A stretch of DNA of 64,000 bases from CAZDVQ01 sp964508975 (GCA_964508975.1 CAZDVQ010000009.1:1-64000), one strand, 5' to 3'. Counted from the stretch's first letter, positions 43,701 through 51,307 are shown. Notes: generated by a model from the letters alone, not told the origin. A program made the numbers and translations.

Positions 43701-44961
43701 CTTTGCCTTCAATTTTCAGTTTCACGCTGATATCCACGTCGGGGTTCACGTAGGCATCACCTTCGCCCATGTAATCTTTCACGTAGCGGCCAGCAAACTC
43801 GCCAACATTGTCGGTAAATTTACCTTGTTTGTCCACCAGGGTCAAGGAGCCGATGCCATTTTGTTTGGCCACGCGCATGTCATCTGCACCAAACGATGGC
43901 GCAATGTGCACGATACCGGTACCATCCTCGGTGCTTACAAAATCGCCCATGATCACGCGGAAAGCGTCGCCATCTTCTGGTTGAACATATGGTAAAAGTT
44001 GTTCGTAGCGCAAGCCGTCAAAGGCTTTGCCTTTCCACGAGCCAACTTTGCGCCAAGGCAGTAGTTTGTCGGTTTTCTCGTAGCGCATTTCGGCGCTTTC
44101 ACCTTCGGGTTTGAAGTATGAGCCCAAGAGTGCCTCTGCCAATACCACCGATACAGGCTCGGCGGTATAAGGGTTAAAGGTTTCTAGTTTCAGGTACTCG
44201 ATATTGGCTCCCATGGCCAAGGCCGTGTTTGATGGCAAGGTCCAAGGTGTGGTGGTCCAAGCCAAAATGCGGAGGTCTTCGTTGGCATGGGCGAAGAAAG
44301 CTGCCGATAAGTCGTTGTGTAGCACTTTGAACATAGCCACAGCCGAGGTATCTTTCACGGAACGGTAGCAACCGGGTAGGTTCAACTCGTGCGAGCTCAA
44401 ACCAGTACCGGCAGCAGGTGAGTATGGCTGGATGGTGTAGCCTTTGTACATCAGGTTTTTCTTGTACAGCTCACCCAAAAGCCACCAAACCGACTCGATG
44501 TAGTTGTTGTCAAACGTAATATAAGGGTTATCCAGGTCAACCCAGTAGCCCATATCAACGGTCAATTTATCCCAGCGGTCTTTAAAGCGCATCACGGTTT
44601 CGCGGCACTGGCGGTTATATTCGTCCACCGAGATTTTCTTGCCGATATCTTCCTTGGTGATGCCCAGTTCCGATTCAACTTTCAGCTCGATAGGCAAGCC
44701 ATGTGTATCCCAGCCGGCCTTGCGTTTCACCTGTTTGCCCTTCATGGTGTGGTAGCGGCAAAAGCTATCCTTCACGGTACGGCCCATCACGTGGTGAATA
44801 CCGGGCATACCGTTGGCAGAAGGAGGACCTTCGTAAAACACAAAACTCTGACCGTTAGCCCTTTCGCTAATACTCTTCTCGAAAATATTTTGGCGTTGCC
44901 AAAAGTCGAGGATTTGCTGGTCGATTTCAGGTAAGTTGAGTTGTTTCGGCTGTGGGTACAT
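40783..44961 (-). CDS. ileS: Isoleucyl-tRNA synthetase with a C-terminal extension of about 280 residues
   Basis: 1392 aa from the ATG at 44961 (MYPQPKQLNLPEIDQQILDF); an earlier in-frame start is not needed. Class I signatures: GIHHVMGRTVKD (HIGH-type, about 54-65), the editing domain (GTGIVHIAPSFGADD), WFDSGAMPYAQHHFP, and GEKMSKRLGNVVDPFE (KMSKS-type, about 642). The anticodon-binding domain follows. Bacteroidota IleRS normally ends near residue 1110-1140. Here about 1113-1392 (starting ENFSIILDRVVYQYIKNNPI) is an added alpha/beta region with no family I recognise. From about 41890 on, the DNA becomes AT-rich, so the last part of the IleRS domain itself is also of the foreign-looking type. 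Preceded by a leader-peptide attenuator. Confidence 0.9.
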   Translation of the reverse strand: MYPQPKQLNLPEIDQQILDFWQRQNIFEKSISERANGQSFVFYEGPPSANGMPGIHHVMGRTVKDSFCRYHTMKGKQVKRKAGWDTHGLPIELKVESELGITKEDIGKKISVDEYNRQCRETVMRFKDRWDKLTVDMGYWVDLDNPYITFDNNYIESVWWLLGELYKKNLMYKGYTIQPYSPAAGTGLSSHELNLPGCYRSVKDTSAVAMFKVLHNDLSAAFFAHANEDLRILAWTTTPWTLPSNTALAMGANIEYLKLETFNPYTAEPVSVVLAEALLGSYFKPEGESAEMRYEKTDKLLPWRKVGSWKGKAFDGLRYEQLLPYVQPEDGDAFRVIMGDFVSTEDGTGIVHIAPSFGADDMRVAKQNGIGSLTLVDKQGKFTDNVGEFAGRYVKDYMGEGDAYVNPDVDISVKLKIEGKAFNVQRYEHNYPHCWRTDKPILYYPLDSWFIKASSMRERMAELNKTINWKPEHTGTGRFQNWLENLQDWNLSRSRYWGIPLPIWRNEDGSEELCISSVAQLQDEVAKANAALGLNQTVPADLHRPYIDDVVLVSASGQAMKRELDLIDVWFDSGAMPYAQHHFPFENKDNFQAEFPADFIAEGVDQTRGWFYTLHAIATMVFDSVAFKNVVSNGLVLDKNGEKMSKRLGNVVDPFETISTYGADATRWYLMSNANPWDNLKFDLNGIDEVRRKFFGTLYNTYSFFALYANVDGFDNSAPQVPMAERPEIDRWILSLLNSLIQEVDKDLADYEPTRASRKVAEFVDEHLSNWYVRLCRRRFWKNEQGSDKLAAYQTLYECLVQLSKLMAPIAPFFADWLYKNLNDSTNLEPHESVHLAFFPTANTSLIDKALEERMAYAQRISSLVLSLRKSEKLNVRLPLQKILLPILDDSFETQVEKIKDLILTEVNVKEIAYVKDTDGLVTKSIKPDFKTLGKVLGKHMKAFQDHLAGFTQQDISQVEKSGYSFSIEGETFQLEPSHFSISSQDIEGWLVASENGLTVALDVHISPELESEGIAREIVNRIQNKRKDFKLELTYRVPLIEIEENALITNDLINQYGDYIKKEVLCNEIILTKQLEYSEYMIKQSLTDNVSIHFNMFMNSVKIKINNIKKKENFSIILDRVVYQYIKNNPILDGYGFFDKIKLDTKGAPVIVLNKPYNTYSLNKFIENVILFTPHHRMPNTDGYNTFDYRKIYKQEYQRFLDMPEDVKPGHDLKKHYSHELIRNEIRKTPKILISTIIEWFKNSKMNIQRGLSMPFLIGALYKINDKALINSNNFRRVAINLFIDTIKLEDSKSLNIYKCPQQNEIFIEVLSETSHSNGNPEVVKNLYCDDTIGVKSLQGLRNLLTNKYATFITEQRYSFKNGNWISFSSEEEELIQKLKIKVSQLTTTKS

Positions 44962-45014
44962 ACAATATGTGCTAAAGAGTTGAAAATTAATACGTTGAAA
45001 GCTTGGGTACAATC

Positions 45015-45051
45015 AAAAAGCCCTCGTGGATACTATCCGCGAGGGCTTTTT
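45015..45051 (-). terminator. Attenuator terminator between leader peptide and ileS
   Basis: Stem AAAAGCCCTCG (45050-45040) with CGAGGGCTTTT (45026-45016), inner GGAT/ATCC, then TTTTTG. It lies 54 nt before the ileS ATG, with no other gene on this strand ending here except the 19-codon leader. The 5' arm segment CCTCGCGGATA is nearly copied earlier in the leader (CCTCAGGATA, 45093-45084), so the two compete for the same 3' arm. Confidence 0.85.
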
Positions 45052-45069
45052 GGGCATGCAAAAATAAGC

Positions 45070-45129
45070 TCACAGATGGCGTCTATCCTGAGGAATAATA
45101 ATAATCTGTATGATGGCTTGGTTCGGCAT
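45070..45129 (-). CDS. ileS leader peptide, 19 residues, six Ile codons
   Basis: ATG at 45129 encodes MPNQAIIQIIIIPQDRRHL and a TGA. Ile codons ATC, ATA, then four ATT stand at positions 6, 7 and 9-12. The start is about 12 nt after the predicted transcription start; no Shine-Dalgarno is expected in this phylum. The Ile run, the competing RNA arms and the terminator before ileS are the textbook layout of attenuation by ribosome stalling. A stall when charged Ile-tRNA is scarce should favour the antiterminator and raise ileS expression. Seen: peptide, arms, terminator. Inferred: mechanism. Confidence 0.8.
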   Translation of the reverse strand: MPNQAIIQIIIIPQDRRHL

Positions 45130-45146
45130 AACTCGTTGTGTGGGTG

Positions 45147-45177
45147 CAAAGCTAAGGCTTTGAATTGAATTTGCAAA
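45147..45177 (-). promoter_or_regulatory. Promoter of the ileS leader
   Basis: TTTG (45177-45174) and TAGCTTTG (45154-45147) are 19 nt apart, an exact match to the Bacteroidota consensus. Predicted start near 45141. Confidence 0.8.
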
Positions 45178-45217
45178 TTATAGCCTTAAAATTTAGTTTT
45201 CCTAAGCTATATTTTGA

Positions 45218-45323
45218 TTTGGGCGTTGCGCCGCATACGCGTCGCCGCTGTCTTCCGGGGTTCGCTGGCGCTCCGTGCTACGCACCGGGGCTTCGCCCCG
45301 CCCTACAGCCAGCTAACGCAACG
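45218..45323 (+). repeat. GC-rich extragenic repeat, copy I
   Basis: TTTGGGCGTTGCGCCGC, GGGGTTCGCTGGCGCTCCG, GTGCTACGCAC, variable hairpin GGGGCTTCGCCCC, then GCCCTACAGCCAGCTAACGC. Heptamer-like AACCTAATCCCTATAACCTA lies at 45415-45436. Confidence 0.8.
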
Positions 45324-45441
45324 CCGCCTTTTAGGCGGCGGAAGGCGAGGTATGTGTTGCATGGCAGCTCGGCCAAGGGATTAGGCTTCAGGGCTTTTAA
45401 ACAACCAGCTTCCTAAAACCTAATCCCTATAACCTAGCACC

Positions 45442-46914
45442 TTATTTACAATCGCAGTACGGGTACAAATCCGTTAAGATGCTGCTGTGTTTTGATTCAG
45501 CGTAGAAGAAGTAACCAGCTTGTTCGGCGGGCATTTTATCATCCAACCAAAGGTAACGGTCGTTGCCCGAGTAGCATTTACCGGCTTGGTCTTTCAAGAT
45601 AAAATTCACCACAACGAAGGGGTAAGCCAACTCGTTGGTTTCTTGCCAGTCGGTAGTTATAGTCAACTCTACGAGTGTGTAGCCTTTGGTTTCAGCCTTG
45701 TTGGCCAAGGCTTTTTTGAAGTTGGTCGCCAAGGCTGCTTTTAATTTGTCAATGTTGGCTATTTTGACATTGTCGCCGAGGCTACAAGTTTTACCGTAAG
45801 GCATAACGGCACCAGCTTTAGGGCTGTAGGTAAAAGTGCCTTGGGCTACCAGGTTTTGCTCATCTTTGAAGTTTACCACTTCAACGGTCACGGTAACATC
45901 GCTGCTTAGGTTGTCGAGATTTGCCTTGTCCTTGATCCAGAGGTTATCGTTTGAGCCAGTTGATTTACCTTTACCCAATACCAGGTCCTTAATGTCGAAA
46001 GTTAAGCGTTGGCCTTCTGGGTGTGCTACATACATGGTACGGGATACCGATTTGCCATTGGAGAACTTTGCATTGAGTAAGAATACACTTTCGCCGTCGC
46101 GGTTCAGGTTTTCCATTTTTTCTGGATCTGATTCGCTGCGGTCGATAAACTTGTTGAAGCCTTTATCTGCAAAGATGGTCATCATCACGGGCTCGTCAAC
46201 GGTAAAGCTGCTTTTATAGGTTGTAGCCTGCATGGCGTTAGCAGTGGTGATGTTGTTGCCAAACAAGATTTTATTGGCGTTGGCTTTGTGAAAATCGGTG
46301 CTCATGCCATTGTCGGGTTTAGCCATCAAGGCTGCCGTCAGGCGTTTGGGCACTTCAGCGTTGTAAAAGGCCACGGCATCCTCGTATTGTTTTTCGTAAC
46401 CTTTGGTCAACTCGTAGGCATTGATTTTCTCTTTCGACTTGGTTTTAGTCGGGGCGAATGCGTCTTCACCTCGGTTATTAGGCGATTCGTAGCGGTGGTA
46501 ATAAACCCCTTTGGCTGGGTTATACAAGATGTGTGTCAAGGTATTGGTATAAATACCTGAAGTATTGTTGTTCAAATCATCTTGGCTAATGTAAACATCG
46601 CCTAATACTTTTATGTAGGTATGGTGTATACTGAAATCGTCGCCGTGCACCGAGCTACTTTGTAAGTAACCACCTTCTTCCTCTACCAAGGCCATTACGG
46701 TTAGGGTAATTACATCGCCTTTAATTTCAATATCCATGTATGCCGAGTTGTCGAAGTCGTTTTCAAAGTCGCGGATATAGTGGTTGGTGATGGGGCGCAA
46801 GAAAAAGCGAGTAGGTTTTTCTTCAATTTGTTTGATGAATTGCGCTGATTTTTGGGCCAAAGCAGGCGCAGCGATGCCTAAAAGCAGCATCAATAGGGGT
46901 AAGCATTTTCTCAT
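45442..46914 (-). CDS. Secreted protein of unknown function
   Basis: 490 aa with signal peptide MRKCLPLLMLLLGIAAPALA. The mature protein is beta-rich with no TM or sorting domain that I recognise. Segments include NHYIRDFENDFDNSAYMDIE, GVYYHRYESPNNRGEDAF, and a conserved-looking end DRYLWLDDKMPAEQAGYFFY followed by YCDCK. Probably periplasmic. Monocistronic by spacing. Confidence 0.6.
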   Translation of the reverse strand: MRKCLPLLMLLLGIAAPALAQKSAQFIKQIEEKPTRFFLRPITNHYIRDFENDFDNSAYMDIEIKGDVITLTVMALVEEEGGYLQSSSVHGDDFSIHHTYIKVLGDVYISQDDLNNNTSGIYTNTLTHILYNPAKGVYYHRYESPNNRGEDAFAPTKTKSKEKINAYELTKGYEKQYEDAVAFYNAEVPKRLTAALMAKPDNGMSTDFHKANANKILFGNNITTANAMQATTYKSSFTVDEPVMMTIFADKGFNKFIDRSESDPEKMENLNRDGESVFLLNAKFSNGKSVSRTMYVAHPEGQRLTFDIKDLVLGKGKSTGSNDNLWIKDKANLDNLSSDVTVTVEVVNFKDEQNLVAQGTFTYSPKAGAVMPYGKTCSLGDNVKIANIDKLKAALATNFKKALANKAETKGYTLVELTITTDWQETNELAYPFVVVNFILKDQAGKCYSGNDRYLWLDDKMPAEQAGYFFYAESKHSSILTDLYPYCDCK

Positions 46915-46967
46915 GTTGGGGAAATCTATTTAAGGTTGTTGTTAGCCTGCAAATATATGTATTTTAG

Positions 46968-47058
46968 TGATGAGTTAGGAGTTATGAGTTAGGAGTTGTT
47001 TTTTTTCATTCATTGTTCATCGTTCATAGTTCATAGTTCATCGTTCATTGTTCATCGT
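46968..47058. repeat. GAGTTAG and TTCATCG/TTCATAG heptamer arrays
   Basis: GATGAGTTAGGAGTTATGAG at 46970-47000, then many TTCATNG units (TTCATTG, TTCATCG, TTCATAG) at 47008-47058. Sits just downstream of a hairpin-rich stretch and before a GC-rich repeat. Confidence 0.65.
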
Positions 47059-47060
47059 TA

Positions 47061-47085
47061 AAAACGGCGGTTTCACCGCCGTTTT
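47061..47085. terminator. Bidirectional terminator-like hairpin
   Basis: Stem AAAACGGCGG/CCGCCGTTTT with loop TTTCA. No gene ends immediately beside it, so it may be a transcript boundary between the divergent units at 46914 and 47424. Confidence 0.55.
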
Positions 47086-47087
47086 AT

Positions 47088-47197
47088 GCGCTAGCTGCCC
47101 GGAGGGCGCCCGCGCTAGCGGGCGGTGCGTAGCACGGAGCGAGTAGCGAACCCCGTAGGGGAGCGGCCCCGAGCCTTGGGCGAGGGGAAGCGCCCAA
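47088..47197 (-). repeat. GC-rich extragenic repeat, copy J
   Basis: Minus strand: TTTGGGCGCTTCCCC, GGGGTTCGCTACTCGCTCCG, GTGCTACGCACC, hairpin GCCCGCTAGCGCGGGC. Confidence 0.8.
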
Positions 47198-47345
47198 ATT
47201 AATGTGCTAATGATTGATATGCTGATGTGCTGATGAAAAACTGCCTTAAGCTGATCATATCCGTTTAGTTTGGAAAAACAGAGGAAGATCTAATATTGGC
47301 CAAATTTAAACAGGTCATTTTAAAAATTTTAGTTAAAAATTTCGA

Positions 47346-47363
47346 CTGTGATGCGCATCACAG
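47346..47363. promoter_or_regulatory. CRP-like palindrome before hmgA
   Basis: CTGTGATGCGCATCACAG is an 18-bp perfect palindrome and fits TGTGA-N6-TCACA. Its centre is about 42 bp upstream of the start predicted from the -7 box at 47384, a usual place for a class II activator. Confidence 0.65.
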
Positions 47364-47383
47364 TTTTCGGCAGAGTGGGCGGT

Positions 47384-47391
47384 TAATTTTG
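47384..47391 (+). promoter_or_regulatory. -7 box of hmgA
   Basis: TAATTTTG fits TAnnTTTG, 32 nt before the ATG. The -33 position overlaps the right edge of the palindrome and lacks a clean TTTG, in keeping with dependence on an activator. Confidence 0.6.
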
Positions 47392-47423
47392 CATCGTTGC
47401 TTACTAACCGAAAACTGAATTAT

Positions 47424-48596
47424 ATGCCATTTTACCGTCAAGTTGGATTAATCCCCGCCAAACGACATGTTGTTTTCAGGCAGCCTAATGGCGAGCTCTA
47501 CCACGAGGAATTGTTCGGGACCGAAGGCTTTTCTGGCGTTTCATCGCTGGTTTACCACCTTTACCCACCTACCATCGTGAAGGAGTTTGCCCAGCCGTAC
47601 AGCGTTCGCCCCGAAATTGCTATCGAGGATAACCTTTACAATCGCAGCTTCCTGAGCTTCGACGTGGCCCCGCAAGATGATTACATTAAGAGTCGCACCG
47701 TGCTGTTCGTGAACGATGATATGCAGATTGGCGTGGCTTGCCCGCGCTACGGCAACACCGATTACTTTTTCAAAAATGCCGATGCCGACGAGCTTCTTTT
47801 TGTGCACCGTGGCTCGGGGACGCTCCGCACCATGTATGGCAAAATTGATTTTGAATACGGTGATTACATTGTGATTCCCCGTGGTACTATTTATCAAATC
47901 CACTTTGACGATACAGATAATAAACTGCTCATCGTGGAGTCGTTTAGCCCCATCGAAACGCCTACGCGTTACCGCAACCAATACGGCCAGTTCATGGAAA
48001 ACTCGCCTTTCTGCGAGCGCGACGTGAAGGTACCTTACGAGCTTGAAACACACGATGAAACAGGCGAATTCCTGATCAACATCAAGAAACGTGGCCTGAT
48101 TTATCCATATATCTACGGCACGCACCCCTTCGATGTGGTCGGTTACGACGGTTGTAGCTACCCTTACGCAATGTCGATTTTCAACTTTGAGCCGATTACA
48201 GGCCGTATCCACATGCCGCCGCCCATTCACCAGCATTTCCAAGGCCATAACTTCGTGATCTGCTCGTTTGTGCCCAGGTTGTACGATTATCATCCCAATG
48301 CCATTCCAGCGCCTTACCACCACAGCAATATCGACAGCGATGAACTGCTGTACTACGTGGCCGGTGATTTCATGAGCCGCAACAACATCAAGCAAGGCCA
48401 AATTACCTTACACCCTGGTGGTTTGCCGCATGGTCCACATCCTGGTGCTATCGAGCGGAGTATCGGTAAAAAAGAAACCAACGAGCTGGCGGTGATGATT
48501 GACCCTTTCCGCCCCGTGAAAATTACCAAGGCAGCCTTGGGCATCGAGATTCCTGAATATTACAAATCATGGCAAATGGCCGAGGCCCTTGTCTAA
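47424..48596 (+). CDS. hmgA: Homogentisate 1,2-dioxygenase
   Basis: 390 aa from the ATG that starts MPFYRQVGLIPAKRHVVFR. The cupin core has iron-ligand motifs IHMPPPIHQHFQGHNFVICS and HPGGLPHGPHPGAIERSIG, plus DELLYYVAGDFMSR, all diagnostic of HmgA. It opens the ring of homogentisate to maleylacetoacetate in tyrosine breakdown. phhA and hpd follow on the same strand, so most of the upper pathway is together. No maleylacetoacetate isomerase or fumarylacetoacetase lies in the window. Confidence 0.92.
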   Translation: MPFYRQVGLIPAKRHVVFRQPNGELYHEELFGTEGFSGVSSLVYHLYPPTIVKEFAQPYSVRPEIAIEDNLYNRSFLSFDVAPQDDYIKSRTVLFVNDDMQIGVACPRYGNTDYFFKNADADELLFVHRGSGTLRTMYGKIDFEYGDYIVIPRGTIYQIHFDDTDNKLLIVESFSPIETPTRYRNQYGQFMENSPFCERDVKVPYELETHDETGEFLINIKKRGLIYPYIYGTHPFDVVGYDGCSYPYAMSIFNFEPITGRIHMPPPIHQHFQGHNFVICSFVPRLYDYHPNAIPAPYHHSNIDSDELLYYVAGDFMSRNNIKQGQITLHPGGLPHGPHPGAIERSIGKKETNELAVMIDPFRPVKITKAALGIEIPEYYKSWQMAEALV

Positions 48597-48598
48597 GC

Positions 48599-48670
48599 GT
48601 ATGTTTGAACTTTAGCTTCCGGCGAAAAACAGCTCTTTTCGGATGATCGAAACCCAAAATCCAAACATAC
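48599..48670. repeat. Inverted repeat between hmgA and phhA
   Basis: GTATGTTTG (48599-48607) and CAAACATAC (48662-48670), part of an imperfect 21-bp inverted pair with 54 bp between. Possibly an mRNA hairpin in the operon. Confidence 0.45.
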
Positions 48671-48690
48671 TCTAAAAAACTTGCCCCAAC

Positions 48691-49434
48691 ATGATACAAG
48701 AATACGATAAATACACAGCAGATGACCACAAGGTTTGGTCATTGCTGTATGACGAGCAAATGCGCTCATTGCCTAGCCTCGCCACCCAAGCCTTCCTGGA
48801 TGGCACCCGCAAGGTGAAGTTCCAACCAACCGAGGTGCCCCGCTTTGACGTGGTAAACGAGGAGTTGGCCAACATCACGGGCTGGAAACTGTACGTGGTG
48901 CCGGGTTATGTGAGTAACAAACCATTTTTCACGCACTTGTCGAACAAGGAATTCCCGGTGACCACCTGGTTGCGCAAGCTAAGCGAGTTTGACTACCTGC
49001 CAGAGCCCGACATGTTCCACGATGTGTTTGGTCATGTACCGCTGCTAAGCGAACGCTTTTTCTGCGATTACCTAGAAGGTATCAGTCGTATTGGCCTGAA
49101 ATACATCGAGAATGAATCGGCCGTTGAGCTGGTGTCGCGTATTTACTGGTTTACGGTTGAGTTTGGCTTAATCCGCGAAAACGGTGAGTTGCGCATTTAC
49201 GGTGCGGGTATTTTATCCTCGCCGGGCGAATCGAAGTTCAGCGTGAGCGATAAAGCCACACACCTGCCTTTCGACGTGGACCGTATCCTGGAAACGCCTT
49301 ACATCAAGGAAAAATACCAGGAATCGTATTTTGTCATCGATTCTTATCAACAACTTTTCGAGAGCCTCCCTGCCATCGAACGTGCTATTGATAGCTACGT
49401 GGAACGTGGCATTTACGTGGAGCCGAATAAGTAA
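48691..49434 (+). CDS. phhA: Phenylalanine 4-hydroxylase
   Basis: 247 aa, the bacterial single-domain length. Pterin-dependent hydroxylase iron site: PDMFHDVFGHVPLL (two His) and VSRIYWFTVEFGLI (Glu), followed by YGAGILSSPGESKFS. It makes tyrosine from phenylalanine and feeds the hpd and hmgA enzymes encoded beside it. No separate dehydratase (phhB) is seen nearby. Confidence 0.92.
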   Translation: MIQEYDKYTADDHKVWSLLYDEQMRSLPSLATQAFLDGTRKVKFQPTEVPRFDVVNEELANITGWKLYVVPGYVSNKPFFTHLSNKEFPVTTWLRKLSEFDYLPEPDMFHDVFGHVPLLSERFFCDYLEGISRIGLKYIENESAVELVSRIYWFTVEFGLIRENGELRIYGAGILSSPGESKFSVSDKATHLPFDVDRILETPYIKEKYQESYFVIDSYQQLFESLPAIERAIDSYVERGIYVEPNK

Positions 49435-49439
49435 AATTT

Positions 49440-49562
49440 AGGGATTAGGTATTAGGTATTAGGTATTAGGTATTAGGTGTTAGAATGCCATAGTTTATAA
49501 GCCTCTGCGAGACCTAAACCCTTCCCTGCTAATCCCTAATCCCTGTAACCTAAAACCTAAAA
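49440..49562. repeat. ATTAGGT heptamer array with inverted arms
   Basis: AGGGATTAGG plus ATTAGGT units (49440-49481) face CTAATCCCTAATCCCTGTAA and CCTAAAACC (49531-49560) across a 50-bp spacer. Confidence 0.7.
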
Positions 49563-49565
49563 AAA

Positions 49566-50723
49566 ATGCTTACTCCAGACTTAACCTCCGTTCAAAATTA
49601 CAGTTACTCTGGCGAGAAAATCTTTGAAAAAGCGCAAGATTTCCTCCCGATAAACGGCACCGACTATGTAGAACTTTACGTAGGTAATGCCAAGCAAGCA
49701 GCACATTATTATAAAACAGCTTTTGGCTTCCAGTCGTTGGCGTATAGCGGACTAGAAACTGGCAACCGCGAGGCTACCTCTTACGTGTTGGTGCAGGATA
49801 AAATCCGCTTGGTCTTGACCACGCCTATGCACGGCAACAACGAGATCAGCGCGCATATCGCCAAGCACGGCGATGGCGTTAAAGTAATCGCTCTTTGGGT
49901 TGACGATGCCGTTCAAGCCTACGAAGAAACTACCATGCGTGGTGCAAAATCGTTCATGGCGCCACAAACCATGCATGATGAACACGGCGAAATCGTACGT
50001 TCGGGCATCCACACCTACGGTGATACCATCCACATGTTCATCGAGCGCAAAAACTACAAAGGTGTGTTCATGCCTGGTTTTGAGGCTTGGACATCGGATT
50101 ACAACCCGAGTTCATGCGGCTTCAAGTACATCGACCACATGGTGGGTAACGTTAGCCTCGGCGAGATGAACGAATGGGCTCATTTCTACGAAAATGTAAT
50201 GGGTTTTGCCAACCTCGTTACCTTTGACGACAAAGATATTTCGACCCAGTACACCGCGTTGATGAGTAAAGTGATGACTAACGGTAATGGCCGCATCAAA
50301 TTCCCGATCAACGAGCCGGCACATGGTTTGAAAAAATCGCAGATTGAAGAATACCTCGACTTTTACGGTGGCCCTGGCTGTCAGCACATTGCTATCGCCA
50401 CGGATGATATTGTACATTCCATCACAGAAATGCGCCAACGCGGCGTGGAGTTCTTGCATGTACCGGGCGCATACTACGACACCGTTTCGGACCGTGTAGG
50501 CATCATCGAGGAAGACCTAGCCGTGTTGAAATCACTCGGTATCATGGTTGACCGCGACGAGGAAGGCTACTTGTTGCAAATCTTCACCAAACCTGTTGAG
50601 GACCGCCCGACCTTGTTCTTCGAGATTATCCAGCGCAAGGGCGCCAAATCATTCGGCAAGGGCAATTTCAAAGCCTTGTTTGAAAGTATCGAGGCCGAGC
50701 AAGCCCGCCGTGGTACTTTATAG
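49566..50723 (+). CDS. hpd: 4-hydroxyphenylpyruvate dioxygenase
   Basis: 385 aa. Two vicinal-oxygen-chelate halves; iron ligands are in YIDHMVGNV, GCQHIAIATDDIV and RPTLFFEIIQRKG, and the C-terminal GKGNFKALFESIE helix closes the active site. It converts 4-hydroxyphenylpyruvate to homogentisate, the substrate of hmgA two genes upstream. A heptamer array separates it from phhA; a good terminator follows. Confidence 0.93.
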   Translation: MLTPDLTSVQNYSYSGEKIFEKAQDFLPINGTDYVELYVGNAKQAAHYYKTAFGFQSLAYSGLETGNREATSYVLVQDKIRLVLTTPMHGNNEISAHIAKHGDGVKVIALWVDDAVQAYEETTMRGAKSFMAPQTMHDEHGEIVRSGIHTYGDTIHMFIERKNYKGVFMPGFEAWTSDYNPSSCGFKYIDHMVGNVSLGEMNEWAHFYENVMGFANLVTFDDKDISTQYTALMSKVMTNGNGRIKFPINEPAHGLKKSQIEEYLDFYGGPGCQHIAIATDDIVHSITEMRQRGVEFLHVPGAYYDTVSDRVGIIEEDLAVLKSLGIMVDRDEEGYLLQIFTKPVEDRPTLFFEIIQRKGAKSFGKGNFKALFESIEAEQARRGTL

Positions 50724-50770
50724 CTACTATTGGCCAACTAATTTACTTTTCTTCTTACCCCTTTCTAACG

Positions 50771-50804
50771 GCGTCTTATCCAACAATGGGTGAGGCGCTT
50801 TTTT
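50771..50804 (+). terminator. Intrinsic terminator after hpd
   Basis: GCGTCTTATCC pairs along its whole length with GGGTGAGGCGC (four G-T pairs), loop AACAAT, then TTTTTT. Confidence 0.8.
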
Positions 50805-50892
50805 AATTGTTAATTATTAATTATTAATTGTTAATTTTTAGTTGCATTCATGGCTCATGTTTCATCGTTCATCGTTCATAGTTCATATTTCA
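50805..50892. repeat. TTAATTA and TTCATNG heptamer arrays
   Basis: TTGTTAATTATTAATTATTA units at 50808-50840, then TTCATCGTTCATCGTTCATA at 50860-50885. A related TTCATTGTTCATAGTTCATA array is at 51241-51270, just before the -7 box of the surface-protein gene. Confidence 0.65.
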
Positions 50893-50894
50893 TA

Positions 50895-51001
50895 TTTGGG
50901 GCCTCCGCCGCGTTGCGGCGGCGCAGCTTTCCGGGGTTCGCGGTGCTCCGTGCTTCGCACCAGCGCCTAAGGCGCTGCCCTCCAAGCTGCTAGGCCGATT
51001 A
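50895..51001 (+). repeat. GC-rich extragenic repeat, copy K
   Basis: TTTGGGGCCTCCGCCGCG, TTCCGGGGTTCGCGGTGCTC, GTGCTTCGCACC, AGCGCCTAAGGCGCT hairpin, GCCCTCCAAGC. Confidence 0.8.
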
Positions 51002-51045
51002 GTGTTCTGTTGAGGTTTAATTGGGCGAATTGCTTTGCCTGTTCT

Positions 51046-51146
51046 GCGTTAGCTGGCTGTAGGGCGCGGCGACAGCCGCGGTGCGTAGCACGGAGCGCAG
51101 CGAACCCCGAAAGACAGCGGCGGCCGTAGGCCGCAACGCCCAAAAA
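51046..51146 (-). repeat. GC-rich extragenic repeat, copy L
   Basis: Inverted relative to copy K, 45 bp away: minus strand TTTTTTGGGCGTTGCGGCC, GGGGTTCGCTGCGCTCCG, GTGCTACGCACC, GCGGCTGTCGCCGC, GCCCTACAGCCAGCTAACGC (the end also seen in copy I). Confidence 0.8.
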
Positions 51147-51280
51147 AGAAAAAAAGATGAAATGAACAAGTGATGAAATTACTTTAGCTTGATTGGTAAA
51201 AATAGCCAAGGGCTAAAACGGCTAAATTTGGCACACAAAGTTCATTATTCATTGTTCATAGTTCATAGTTAAAAAAGTAT

Positions 51281-51288
51281 TATCTTTG
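51281..51288 (+). promoter_or_regulatory. -7 box of the repeat-containing surface protein gene
   Basis: TATCTTTG fits TAnnTTTG, 20 nt before the ATG at 51308; the heptamer array occupies the -33 area. Confidence 0.5.
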
Positions 51289-51307
51289 AACTTAAACCAA
51301 ATCTAAT

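Noticed and set aside
43402..43995. Open frame opposite ileS
   Set aside because: Antisense shadow of the synthetase core.
45015..45177. T-box riboswitch in front of ileS
   Set aside because: No T-box consensus or specifier loop is seen, and the Ile-codon leader explains the layout better.
49440..49562. ATTAGG arrays as telomere-like or CRISPR sequence
   Set aside because: Short, internal, with inverted arms and no spacers; best described as short tandem repeats.
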